From Cryobacterium sp. N22 (GTDB lineage Bacteria; Actinomycetota; Actinomycetes; Actinomycetales; Microbacteriaceae), in assembly GCF_002929555.1 (NCBI RefSeq), contig NZ_PJJP01000035.1:45747-109746 (forward strand): 64,000 bases of DNA, in the 5' to 3' direction. The position numbers were made by a program, and so were the translations under genes. The notes beneath the pieces are model-generated. The model saw nothing but the letters and a program-made list of their open reading frames with translations, was not told the DNA's origin and searched no databases. Below are positions 27,617 to 35,839 of this stretch, one piece after another. Every line of letters starts with the position of its first letter. Position 1 is the first letter of the stretch.

Positions 27617-30484
27617 CTAGCCCAGCTGCTGGCGACGGCGGCGGAACAGGATGAGGGCCGTGCCGAGGAGCGCCACGCCAAGACCGGTGCCCGCGACGCC
27701 GACCACGTCGACTCCAGTGGCGGCGAGCTTGCTGGCGGCCACGGGAGTGGCCGTCGGGGTCGCCGCCGGAGTGGCCGCCGGGGGCGTGACAACGACCGGG
27801 GCGGCCGCGAAGGTGATGGTCACGATCGCGGTGGTGGTGTTCCCGGCGGTGTCGCTGACCTCGTAGGTGACCGGCGTGGGGTTGCCCGTGAAGCCGGCCT
27901 GTGGGGTGAACGTGATGGCGCCGGTGGCCGGGTCGACCGTCCAGGTGCCCTCACCAGGCACGACGAGCTTGGTGACCGGGTCACCCTTACCGTCGATGAT
28001 GTGCACGGTGGCCGGGTCGAGGTCGCCGGCGTCGTTGCCGATCACGTTCACAGTGACCGGGGCGCCCTGCGGGTTGCCGACCGACTTGTCGTTCGCTGAC
28101 TCCGGAATGAACGTGATCGTGACAACGGCGGTGATGGTGTTTCCGGCGGTGTCCCTGACCTCGTAGGTGATCGGCGTGGGGTTGCCTGCGAAGCCGGCCT
28201 CCGGGGTAAAGGTGACGGCGCCGGTGGCGGAGGTGACCGTCCAGGTGCCCTCGCCCTTGACGACGAGCTTGCTGACCGAGGCACCCTTGCCGTCGATGAT
28301 GCGGACGGTGGTCGGATCGAGGTCGCCGCGGTCGTTGCCGATCACGTTGACGGTGACCGGGTCACCCTGCGGGTTGTCGAGCGACTTGTCGTTCGCTGCC
28401 TTCGGGACGAATGTGATCGTGACGTCGGCGGTGGTGGTTTTTCCGGCGCTGTCGCTGACCTCGTAGGTGATCGGCGTGGGGTTACCCGTGAAGCCGGCCT
28501 CGGGGGTGAACGTGACGGCACCGGTGACGGGGGTGACCGTCCAGGTGCCCTCGCCCTTGACGACGAGCTTGCTGACCGGGTCACCCTTGCCGTCGATGAT
28601 GCGCACAGTGGTCGGATCGAGGGTGCCGCGGTCGTTGCCGATCACGTTGACGGTGACCGGGGCACCCTGCGGGTTGTTGAGCGACGTGTCATTGATCGCG
28701 CCGGGGAGGTAGGTGACAACGACGTCGGCGGCCGTGACCGTGCCGAGGGTGTCGGAGATTTCGTACCTGATTGAGGTCGGGTTGCCGGAGAATCCCGCCT
28801 CCGGGGCGAAGGTGATCGCGCCGGTGGCAGGGTCGACCGTCCAGGTGCCCTCACCAGTCACAACGAGCTTGCTGGCCGAGCCACCGTTACCGTCGATGAT
28901 CTTGACGGTGGTCGGGTCGAGGTCGCCGCGGTCGTTGCCGACCACGTGGACGATGACCGACGTGCCCTGCGCGTTGTTCAGCGACTCATCGTCTGCGGCC
29001 TCCGGGAGGAAGGTGATCGTGACGTGGGCAGTGGCAGGGTTGCCGCGCGTATCGGAGATCTCGTAGATGATCGGCGTGGGGTTGGCGGAGAAGCCGTTCG
29101 CCGGGGCGAAGGTGATCGCGCCGGTGGCGGGGTCGACCGTCCAGGTGCCCTCACCAGGCACAACGAGCTTGGTGACGGGGGCGCCCTTGCCGTCGATGAT
29201 GTGAACTGTCGTCGGGTCGAGGTCACCGGAGTCGTTGCCGATCACGGTGACCGTGACGGGCTTGCCCAGCGCATTGCCTGCCGACACGTCGTCGTTCGCC
29301 ACGGGGTCGGGCTTGGGGGTCGAGGTGAACGTGCAGGCGACGTCCTTCACGCCGGCGGGGATGGTGAACTGCCCGGAGTTTCCGGTGCCCCCGGTGACCT
29401 GAGTACCGGTTGCCGGGTCGACGCAGGTCCAGACCGTGTTGTAGTCGTTGGGGTTCGTGGTGCCGGCGGGGGTCTGCTCGATCGTGTATGTCTCACCGGG
29501 CAGGATGAGGAGCGGGCCGACGGTCTCCGACGTTTCGGTGCCGGTGGTGGTTCCGGTGTTGCCCGTGGTGATGCCGCCGCCGCCGATGGTGACGGTGAAC
29601 TGGTCACCGTCATTCACGCGGCCTCCGGGGAGATCCGTGGTCACAGCTGCGGTGAAGGGAACGGCGTTCGTGCCGAGGTCGGTGATCGCGACACCGAGCG
29701 CGCGGCGCTCGAGGACGGCACCGGTGACCGGGTTGACCCGGAGGAAGCCGTTCGCCCCGCTACCGGCGATGTAGACGAAGCCGTCGTCCGCGAAGGCCAT
29801 CGAGTTCAGGGCCAGACCGGCGTCGATCTCGGGGCCGACCTTGGTGGCGGCGACGGTGGCGCTGCCGCCGAGCTGGTTCGCGTCGACGCGGTACAGCTGA
29901 GCGAACCGTGTGCCACTCGATACGAAGTAGAGGTTGCCCCGGCTGTCGAAGGCGAGGTCACCGTTCGAGCCGGGCGCATCCGGCGCCGTGACGGACATAA
30001 CGCTGCTCGAGAGCGTGTTCGTGGCGGGGGCGTAAGTGCCGAACGTGAACGTGTTCCCGGTGACCTGTCCACCGAAGTAGAGAAGACCCGTGACCGGGTC
30101 GACGCCGCCCATCGTGTTCGGCACCGTCAAACCGGCCCGGGGGGTGGTCTCCCAGGTCTCGGAGGAGGCCGTGTACTCGAAGACGGTGGTCGGGTTCGTG
30201 AGCATCAGAGTATTGCCGTCACCGGAGATACCGATCTGGTTCAAACCCGTAACACCGCCGGGAACAGTCAGAATCGCCGTGGCAAGTCCGGTCGCGCGGT
30301 CCAGCGCGACGACATCTGACGAGCCCGTCTGGGTTGCCAGCATCTCCGTCTCGGAGAACGGCTCAGCGGCGAAAGCGGCCTGTGGAACGGCAAGGATCGT
30401 GCCGCCCGTCACCAGAGCGGCCGCGACGGCTGCGCTTCCTAGTTTCGGTAGCAAGCGGTGGGTGGGTCGTTGTAGCGATCGCAA
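27617..30484 (-). CDS. cell-wall-anchored surface protein with CshA-type repeats
   Basis: This 955-residue protein has a Sec signal (basic start, hydrophobic stretch, cleavage after AAFA near 41) and a beta-propeller-like N-terminal region (DVVALDRATGLATAIL, then YFVSSGTRFAQLYRVD). A prealbumin-like domain (about 300-390, with TYTIEQTPAG and DVACTFTST) comes next, then five 100-residue repeats from about 396 to 895. It ends in a Pro/Ala/Thr linker, the sorting motif LAATG at 920-924, a membrane helix and RRRR. The TTG start at 30484 has AGAGGA seven bases upstream. A sortase (class E prefers LAxTG) would attach it to peptidoglycan. Adhesion or fibril formation is inferred from CshA. Confidence 0.88.
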   Translation of the reverse strand: MRSLQRPTHRLLPKLGSAAVAAALVTGGTILAVPQAAFAAEPFSETEMLATQTGSSDVVALDRATGLATAILTVPGGVTGLNQIGISGDGNTLMLTNPTTVFEYTASSETWETTPRAGLTVPNTMGGVDPVTGLLYFGGQVTGNTFTFGTYAPATNTLSSSVMSVTAPDAPGSNGDLAFDSRGNLYFVSSGTRFAQLYRVDANQLGGSATVAATKVGPEIDAGLALNSMAFADDGFVYIAGSGANGFLRVNPVTGAVLERRALGVAITDLGTNAVPFTAAVTTDLPGGRVNDGDQFTVTIGGGGITTGNTGTTTGTETSETVGPLLILPGETYTIEQTPAGTTNPNDYNTVWTCVDPATGTQVTGGTGNSGQFTIPAGVKDVACTFTSTPKPDPVANDDVSAGNALGKPVTVTVIGNDSGDLDPTTVHIIDGKGAPVTKLVVPGEGTWTVDPATGAITFAPANGFSANPTPIIYEISDTRGNPATAHVTITFLPEAADDESLNNAQGTSVIVHVVGNDRGDLDPTTVKIIDGNGGSASKLVVTGEGTWTVDPATGAITFAPEAGFSGNPTSIRYEISDTLGTVTAADVVVTYLPGAINDTSLNNPQGAPVTVNVIGNDRGTLDPTTVRIIDGKGDPVSKLVVKGEGTWTVTPVTGAVTFTPEAGFTGNPTPITYEVSDSAGKTTTADVTITFVPKAANDKSLDNPQGDPVTVNVIGNDRGDLDPTTVRIIDGKGASVSKLVVKGEGTWTVTSATGAVTFTPEAGFAGNPTPITYEVRDTAGNTITAVVTITFIPESANDKSVGNPQGAPVTVNVIGNDAGDLDPATVHIIDGKGDPVTKLVVPGEGTWTVDPATGAITFTPQAGFTGNPTPVTYEVSDTAGNTTTAIVTITFAAAPVVVTPPAATPAATPTATPVAASKLAATGVDVVGVAGTGLGVALLGTALILFRRRRQQLG
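27797..29299 (-). repeat. five tandem 300-bp coding repeats
   Basis: Five units of exactly 100 codons, each starting with ND at the boundary, followed by IGND, DPTTV, IIDG, GEGTWTV, TGA-TF, NPT and YE-SD, and ending in TF-P. DNA identity is high enough for homologous slippage. The last three units are the most alike; the first has VSAGNALGKP at its head. Confidence 0.88.
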
Positions 30485-30585
30485 ACGACGATCCTCTCAA
30501 GTAGTGCTGCCCCGTGGGCGCGACTGGGGCTTCGGTCCGGGCGGAGCCGAGGCCTCCCAAACCCTATTGGCTGCATGAGGCCTAA

Positions 30586-30652
30586 ATCGCGTGCCGCGAA
30601 CCCCCGGAACAGGGGCGATTCGCGTGTCGCGAACGCCCCAAAACAGGGGACG
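30586..30652. repeat. tandem 33-nt repeat between surface-protein and nrdG genes
   Basis: Two imperfect units: TCGCGTGCCGCGAAC then CCCGGAACAGGGGCG, and TCGCGTGTCGCGAAC then GCCCCAAAACAGGGG. Each contains a small CCCC/GGGG hairpin. The stretch 30485-30704 (220 bp) holds the surface-protein promoter and this repeat but no gene that I can support. Confidence 0.7.
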
Positions 30653-30704
30653 GCCGGCGTCGCGCATCCGAGCCTTCGCGAGCTCCTGCCACCGCGAGCG
30701 CCCT

Positions 30705-31307
30705 CTAAATCATCGCCTGCTTCTCCAGCTGCTCGTAGCTTCGCGTGGCGTCGACCCGGGCCGCCCAGAGCACCGTCTGGCCGGCGGCGAGGGACTTCGG
30801 CACGTCGATGATGCGCTGGTTGCTGCTGCCGCGGAACTGCAACCGGAAGTCTTTGAGCGCCTCGTCGAACGGCCCGTCGACGAGCACATCGATCAGGCCG
30901 AGCAGCTCGAGCTTGTCGGGGCTGTCCAGCAGCAGTTCCTCGAAGATGTAGCCGGTCCACGACCAGATGTCCTTGCTGTCACCGAGCTCCGCGCGCACCC
31001 GGCGCACCAGCGACAGGCACACCCCGGTGTTCAAGAATGGTTCACCGCCGAGCAGGGTGAGCCCCTGCACATACGGCTGGCGCAGGTCGGCGAGGATCCG
31101 GTCCTCCAGCTCGCTCGTGTAGGGGTTTCCGTAGCGGAAGTTCCAGGTGGCCCGGTTGAAGCAGCCTTCGCAGGCGAACAGGCATCCGCTCACGTAGAGA
31201 CTGCAGCGCACCCCCTCACCGTCGACGAACATGAACGGTTTGTAGTCGCCGACGAAGCCCTGGCTGAGCTTGTCGGCCAGCCACTCGCCGGGCTGCGGAT
31301 GGCGCAT
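30705..31307 (-). CDS. nrdG: anaerobic ribonucleotide reductase activating enzyme
   Basis: This 200-residue radical-SAM enzyme installs the glycyl radical on NrdD. GCLFACEGCFN near 41-51 carries the CxxxCxxC cluster motif (the cysteines in CLFACEGC), and LTLLGGEPFLN near 83-93 is the SAM-binding GGE motif. The start is the ATG at 31307, 9 bp after the nrdD stop, so the two form an operon. It acts without oxygen, using a [4Fe-4S] cluster and SAM. Confidence 0.94.
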   Translation of the reverse strand: MRHPQPGEWLADKLSQGFVGDYKPFMFVDGEGVRCSLYVSGCLFACEGCFNRATWNFRYGNPYTSELEDRILADLRQPYVQGLTLLGGEPFLNTGVCLSLVRRVRAELGDSKDIWSWTGYIFEELLLDSPDKLELLGLIDVLVDGPFDEALKDFRLQFRGSSNQRIIDVPKSLAAGQTVLWAARVDATRSYEQLEKQAMI

Positions 31308-31316
31308 CCCGGCCTC

Positions 31317-33566
31317 CTAGAGCGAGCCGCTGACGCCCGTGGCGCCGGCCATGTGCTTGACCCTGGAGACGATCTCCTGGTGGCGGCCGTGCACCATCGG
31401 TCGGGCCTGCGGGTTGCCGAGGTAACCGCAGGTGCGCTTGACCACGTCGCAGCTGGCCGGGTCGTCGTTGCCGCAGTCGGGGCAGGCAAAGCCCCGCTCG
31501 GTGGGGGTGAAGTCGCCGGAGAAGTCGCATTTGTAGCAGCGGTCGATGGGAGTGTTGGTGCCCAGGTAGCCGACCCTGTCGTAGGCGTAGTCCCAGACCG
31601 CTTCGAGCGCCTTGGGGTTCTGCTGCAGCACCGGGTACTCGCAGTAGTGGATGAAACCGCCGGAAGAGAACACCGGGTAGTCCTTCTCGAAGTCGAGCTT
31701 TTCGAACGGGGTCGGGTTCTTGCGCACGTCGTAGTGGAAGCTGTTCGTGTAGTAATCCTTGTCGGTGATGTTCTCCACCGAGCCGAACTTGACCTTGTCG
31801 AGGCGGGAGAACCGGTCGGTCAGGCTCTCGCTCGGGGTCGAGTAGACGCTGAACTGGTAGCCGTATTCGCTGCTCCACGCCTTGGTGTGCGCGTCGAGGG
31901 TCTTGAGGATGTCGAGGGTGAATTCCTTCGCCTCGGCGTTGGCCTCCCAAGCGCCGCCGAAGAACGCCGCGGCCACCTCGTACAGGCCGATGTAGCCCAG
32001 CGACACCGTGGAGCGGCCGTCCTTGAAAAGAGTGTCGACCGAGTCGGTGCGGGCCAGCTGCTGACCGAACGCGCCGTAGACGTAGAGGATCGGAGCGTTG
32101 GCGGGGGTCGCCTGCTTGCATCGTTCGATGCGGTAGACGAGGGCGTCGCGGGTGATAGCGAGGCGCTCCTCGAGGATGCTCCAGAACTTCGCCTGGTCAC
32201 CGGCGGCTTCCAGCGCGATGCGCGGCAGGTTCACCGTCACCACGCCCAGGTTCATCCGGCCCTCGGAGACATCGTTGCCGTCGGCGTCGGTCCAGCCCTG
32301 CAGGAACGAGCGGCAGCCCATCGGCACCTTGAAGCTGCCGGTGATCTCGATGAGCTTGTCGTAGCTGAGCACGTCCGGGTACATCCGCTTGGTCGAGCAC
32401 TCCAGCGCGAGCTGCTTGATGTCGTAGTTCGGGTCGCCCTCGGCCAGGTTGAGGTCGCGCTTGAGCGTGAAGATCAGCTTGGGGAAGATCGCGGTGCGCT
32501 TCTCGCTGCCGAGCCCGTCGATGCGGATCTGCAGGATGGCCCGCTGGATCTCCCGCTCGAACCAGTCCGTGCCCAGGCCGAAACCGAGCGACACGAACGG
32601 GGTCTGCCCGTTCGAGGTGAACAGGGTGTTGATCTCGTACTCGAGGCTCTGCATCGCGTCGTAGATGTCCTTGCGGGTCTTCTCCTCCGCGTAGGAGCGG
32701 TGCTGGGTCTCGTCGCCGATCCACCGTTCGGCGTCGGCGAGGTGCTTGGCGAAGTTGGCGCGGGCGTAGGGGGCCAGAAGTTCGTCGGTGCGGTTGGCGG
32801 AGCATCCGCCGTACTGGCTGGACGCCACGTTGGCGATGATCTGCGAGATCTGCGCGGTGGCGGTCTGGATGGAGCGGGGCGGCTCCACGTCGGCATTGCC
32901 GATGCGGAATCCCCGGCTGAGCATGCCGGCGAAGTCGATCAGGCAGCAGTTGGTCATCGGCGCGTAGGGGCTGTAGTCCAGGTCGTGAAAGTGAATGTCG
33001 CCCTTCTGGTGCGCGTTGGACACGTGCGGGGGCAGCATCTTGTGGCCGATGGCTTTGCCCACCGCGCCGGCGGTGAGGTCGCGCTGGGTGTTGAAGACGT
33101 CGCTGTCTTTGTTGGCGTTCTCGTTCACCACGGATGAGTCTTTGCTGAGCAGGTTGATGATCGAGTGGTTGATGTCGGTGGACTTGCTGCGGGCGAAGTC
33201 GCGCTGGGTGCGGTAGCCGATGTACTTCTCGGCGAGGTCGTATTCGTGGCTTTCGAGCAGCGCGTGCTCCACGATGTTCTGCACTTCGTAGATCTTGATG
33301 TCGGTGTTGAACCGGCCGGCGATCTCCCGGTTGACGGCGGCCACGATGTCTACGATCGCCCGGTGCACCAGCGGCGTCATTTCGCGGTGGATCTCCACCG
33401 CCGCCTTGACCAGCGCCTCGTAGACCTTGGTGTCGTCGAAGTCCACCCGGCGGCCGTCGCGTTTGACGACCTGGATGGCGAGCGGAGCCGGCGCCGGCGT
33501 GGTCTGGTCGACGACGTCGTCGCGGGTGGCGGTGGTCTGGGCCGGGGCGCTGATGCTTGGATTCAC
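31317..33566 (-). CDS. nrdD: anaerobic ribonucleoside-triphosphate reductase
   Basis: This 749-residue class III reductase makes dNTPs under anoxia. An N-terminal ATP-cone (IQVVKRDGRRVDFD) is followed by the barrel (FHDLDYSPYAPMTNC, then GGCSANRTDELL). A zinc site CYKC/CPDC follows near the end, then the glycyl-radical motif RTCGYLG and the terminal RVKHM. I prefer the GTG at 33566 because the GTG at 33602 lies inside an NrdR box. The ribosome site is weak (GAAGG directly before GTG). It is the first gene of nrdDG, expected to be repressed by NrdR when dNTPs are sufficient. Confidence 0.95.
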   Translation of the reverse strand: MNPSISAPAQTTATRDDVVDQTTPAPAPLAIQVVKRDGRRVDFDDTKVYEALVKAAVEIHREMTPLVHRAIVDIVAAVNREIAGRFNTDIKIYEVQNIVEHALLESHEYDLAEKYIGYRTQRDFARSKSTDINHSIINLLSKDSSVVNENANKDSDVFNTQRDLTAGAVGKAIGHKMLPPHVSNAHQKGDIHFHDLDYSPYAPMTNCCLIDFAGMLSRGFRIGNADVEPPRSIQTATAQISQIIANVASSQYGGCSANRTDELLAPYARANFAKHLADAERWIGDETQHRSYAEEKTRKDIYDAMQSLEYEINTLFTSNGQTPFVSLGFGLGTDWFEREIQRAILQIRIDGLGSEKRTAIFPKLIFTLKRDLNLAEGDPNYDIKQLALECSTKRMYPDVLSYDKLIEITGSFKVPMGCRSFLQGWTDADGNDVSEGRMNLGVVTVNLPRIALEAAGDQAKFWSILEERLAITRDALVYRIERCKQATPANAPILYVYGAFGQQLARTDSVDTLFKDGRSTVSLGYIGLYEVAAAFFGGAWEANAEAKEFTLDILKTLDAHTKAWSSEYGYQFSVYSTPSESLTDRFSRLDKVKFGSVENITDKDYYTNSFHYDVRKNPTPFEKLDFEKDYPVFSSGGFIHYCEYPVLQQNPKALEAVWDYAYDRVGYLGTNTPIDRCYKCDFSGDFTPTERGFACPDCGNDDPASCDVVKRTCGYLGNPQARPMVHGRHQEIVSRVKHMAGATGVSGSL

Positions 33567-33598
33567 GCCTTCAGCATAGGGACGCCAGTTCGCCGAAA

Positions 33599-33646
33599 TC
33601 ACTACATTTGGGTGCCCTTGGTCCCTAGCGGCGCTACATGTAGTGG
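33599..33646. promoter_or_regulatory. paired NrdR boxes upstream of nrdDG
   Basis: Box 1 (33631-33646) contains the perfect palindrome CTACATGTAG. Box 2 (33599-33614) reads TCACTACATTTGGGTG, with one good half. Their centres are 32 bp apart, three helical turns, the usual NrdR arrangement (consensus ACACTATATATAGTGT). They lie directly upstream of the nrdD start. Confidence 0.78.
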
Positions 33647-33742
33647 TCAGGTGGCGTCGAGGGCCGGAAAGACGCCACCCGATTCGCCGACTGTTGCGGG
33701 TGCACGTTCGTGCATCTCAAACGTCTCGGCGTGTTGCAAAAG

Positions 33743-34264
33743 TCAGTGCACCCGCACGCCCTCGTTGTGCTCCACCAGGTGCCAGGTGGCGCCCTCGTCG
33801 TCGCTCACCCAGCCTTCCCAGGTGTAGCCGTCTTCGGTGATCGAGGTGAAGTTCCAGCGCACCGGGCGGCCGTCGGTGCCGGTGCCGTCCTGGCGCAGGC
33901 CGTTGCGGTACGGGGTGGCGATCAGGTGGCAGTATTCGCCGATCGTGGGGGCGAAGGAGCTCACCCGCCAGGCGCCGGCCAACTGGTCGTAGACCCGCAC
34001 GGCCGTGGCGACGGTCTCAACGCCCGACGGATGCGTGGTGCTGGCCTCGACCTCCACGTCTTGCACCGCGCGGCCGTCGAGGATGAACTGCACGATCCAG
34101 GTGAACTCGCGTTCGGTCCACTCCCCCGTGGCCTCGTCGAGCCGGCTGCCGTGCGCCGCCCAGGTGCCCACGAGCTGGCCGAACCGGCGCATGCGCCCGG
34201 GGTATTCCGGGGTGGGACCGTCGGCGATCAGCGCCTCGGCAAAACGGGACTCTGAGGTGGTCAT
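33743..34264 (-). CDS. hypothetical protein, lipocalin-like (DUF1579-type)
   Basis: This 173-residue soluble protein has the look of a small lipocalin/DUF1579-type beta-barrel: LVGTWAAHGSRLDEATGEWT near 31-50, WIVQFILDGRAVQD, and repeated aromatic beta strands ending YTWEGWVSDDEGATWHLVEH. A GXW motif (GTW) supports that fold. No ligand can be inferred. It lies between nrdDG and dcd in the same direction but with separate upstream regions. The family is a guess from the pattern; the gene itself looks real. Confidence 0.68.
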   Translation of the reverse strand: MTTSESRFAEALIADGPTPEYPGRMRRFGQLVGTWAAHGSRLDEATGEWTEREFTWIVQFILDGRAVQDVEVEASTTHPSGVETVATAVRVYDQLAGAWRVSSFAPTIGEYCHLIATPYRNGLRQDGTGTDGRPVRWNFTSITEDGYTWEGWVSDDEGATWHLVEHNEGVRVH

Positions 34265-34319
34265 GCCCCGATTTTACCGGGAGCACGTAACGCGCGCGTG
34301 AACGTCGTGTTCCAGGTTC

Positions 34320-34380
34320 CGCGAACCGTGAGCTAAGCACCTAAAAACGCGCCCGGAAGGTGCTTTTCTCTCAGTTCGCG
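34320..34380. repeat. dispersed inverted repeat, family B copy 1
   Basis: A 61-nt element: ends CGCGAACCGTGAG and CTCTCAGTTCGCG, inner arms AAGCACCT and AGGTGCTT. Two further copies of exactly 61 nt lie at 61052 and 62685. Immediately 3' of dcd, it may also terminate that gene. Confidence 0.85.
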
Positions 34381-34387
34381 AGCCGGG

Positions 34388-34993
34388 TCAGCCGCCGAGG
34401 CTGCCCGCATCCGTGGTGCCCACGTCGGTGCGGTGGAAGCCGAGGTGCGAGCGGGAGGCGGTGGGGCCGCGCTGGCCCTGGTACCGGGAGCTGTAAGAGG
34501 CCGAGCCGTAGGGCTTCTCGGACGGCGAGCTGAGCTGGAAGAAGCACAGCTGGCCGATCTTCATGCCCGGCCAGAGCTTGATCGGCAGGGTTGCCACGTT
34601 GCTGAGTTCCAGGGTGACGTGCCCGGTGAAGCCCGGGTCGATGAACCCGGCGGTGGAGTGGGTGAGCAGGCCCAGCCGGCCCAGCGAGCTCTTGCCCTCG
34701 AGGCGGGCGGCCACGTCGTCGGGCAGGGTGACGGCCTCGAAGGTGGCGCCGAGCACGAATTCGCCCGGGTGCAGGATGAACGGCTCGTCGCCCTTGGCCT
34801 CGATCAGCCGGGTGAGTTCGGGCTGGTCTTCGGCCGGGTCGATGAACGGATACTTGTGGTTATCGAACAGCCGGAAGAAACGATCGAGCCGCACGTCGAT
34901 GCTCGACGGCTGGATCATCTCCGGGTCGTAGGGTGCGAGCGCGATTCGTTCCGCGTCGATCTGGGCCTTGATGTCACGATCCGAGAGAAGCAC
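34388..34993 (-). CDS. dcd: dCTP deaminase
   Basis: This 201-residue protein starts [17 protein letters not shown] and carries the family signature PSSIDVRLD near 29-37, [28 protein letters not shown] (about 100-119) and VTLELSN. It deaminates dCTP. Actinobacterial members commonly release dUMP directly (bifunctional dCTP deaminase/dUTPase); which activity applies here I cannot tell from sequence. It supplies dUMP for thymidylate synthesis. It is transcribed toward the family-B repeat. Confidence 0.95.
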   Translation of the reverse strand: MLLSDRDIKAQIDAERIALAPYDPEMIQPSSIDVRLDRFFRLFDNHKYPFIDPAEDQPELTRLIEAKGDEPFILHPGEFVLGATFEAVTLPDDVAARLEGKSSLGRLGLLTHSTAGFIDPGFTGHVTLELSNVATLPIKLWPGMKIGQLCFFQLSSPSEKPYGSASYSSRYQGQRGPTASRSHLGFHRTDVGTTDAGSLGG

Positions 34994-35062
34994 GGTGTCA
35001 GCCTATCGGCGGAGGGTTGATAGGATGGCACGGTTCCAGTGCAGCTTCGGCGGCTTGGACGC

Positions 35063-35136
35063 GCGGATGTAGTTCAATGGTAGAACTTCAGCTTCCCAAG
35101 CTGATAGCGCGGGTTCGATTCCCGTCATCCGCTCCA
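35063..35136 (+). tRNA. tRNA-Gly (CCC)
   Basis: The acceptor stem GCGGATG pairs with CATCCGC, followed by T and an encoded CCA. The D-loop is TAGTTCAATGGTAGAA. The anticodon stem TCAGC/GCTGA encloses the loop TTCCCAA, giving anticodon CCC, which reads GGG glycine codons. The T-loop is GGTTCGATTCC. Length is 74 nt including CCA. Confidence 0.97.
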
Positions 35137-35191
35137 CTTGTCGGTCCTGCACGCCACCGCTAACTTTCGCTTTATCGATTTCACCGGGCTC

Positions 35192-35836
35192 TCAGTCGAT
35201 GAAACTCCACACTTTTGACGGCCGACCTTCGCCGGCCGCCGGCCCGGTTCGCGGCTCGGCCAGCCACCGGATTCGCTTCAAATCCCGTGCCAGGTTCGTC
35301 CGGTTCGTCTTCGGAGCCTTCGGGTCCGCAGCAGCCGCCAGGGCGTCCTGAACGTCCGCAGCGTCGCTGGTCTTGAACTCGTGTCCGAGAAGGGATTCCG
35401 TCGTCCCACGGTCCACCCAGAGCTTGTCGTGCACGATCCTGGCGCCGCGGTGGATGATGACGTCATGGTCAAACGGGAGACCAACCGACTCAGCCAGCGG
35501 GACCATCGTCACGCCCTCACCCACCTCGAATTTGTCGCCGAGGATGACGTACTTGGTGACGGACAGGGTCGGGCCGCGCGGGTCCCGGCCCGGGGTATCG
35601 AAGACGCCAACGTCACCGATGGCGCGGACGTACTCGCGCATGACGCCGGCCTTGTCGCGGAGGGCACGGTGCACGGCGTCATCCAGCAGTTCGCCGCTGA
35701 CCAGAAGCACGCCAGGAAGGGCCAGTCGCCCCGCTGACGGCTCGAACTGGCGTCGGACGAGCGCCACTTCCACGTGCTTGGTCGAGCGACTGTACCGCAG
35801 CGCTACGACGTCGATGCTGATCAACGGCTGAGACAT
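35192..35836 (-). CDS. nrtR: NrtR-type Nudix-related transcriptional regulator
   Basis: This 214-residue protein has an N-terminal Nudix-like domain in which the catalytic box is degraded (GVLLVSGELLDDAVHRALRD lacks the REXXEE glutamates) and a C-terminal winged helix ending GRPSKVWSF, the NrtR hallmark. NrtR proteins repress NAD-synthesis genes and release DNA on ADP-ribose. It is the last gene of the prs-like/nadV/nrtR operon, 3 bp after nadV. The two 27-bp palindromes upstream of the operon are its probable targets, giving autoregulation. Confidence 0.88.
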   Translation of the reverse strand: MSQPLISIDVVALRYSRSTKHVEVALVRRQFEPSAGRLALPGVLLVSGELLDDAVHRALRDKAGVMREYVRAIGDVGVFDTPGRDPRGPTLSVTKYVILGDKFEVGEGVTMVPLAESVGLPFDHDVIIHRGARIVHDKLWVDRGTTESLLGHEFKTSDAADVQDALAAAADPKAPKTNRTNLARDLKRIRWLAEPRTGPAAGEGRPSKVWSFID

Positions 35837-35839
35837 GCG

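Noticed and set aside
30591..33137. 848-codon open frame opposite nrdDG
   Set aside because: Typical high-GC antisense frame; nrdD and nrdG have full domain support on the other strand.
35100..35136. tRNA-Gly 3' end as an integration (att) site for the NAD cassette
   Set aside because: I looked for a second copy of the tRNA tail beyond 38.4 kb and saw none, and there is no integrase gene.
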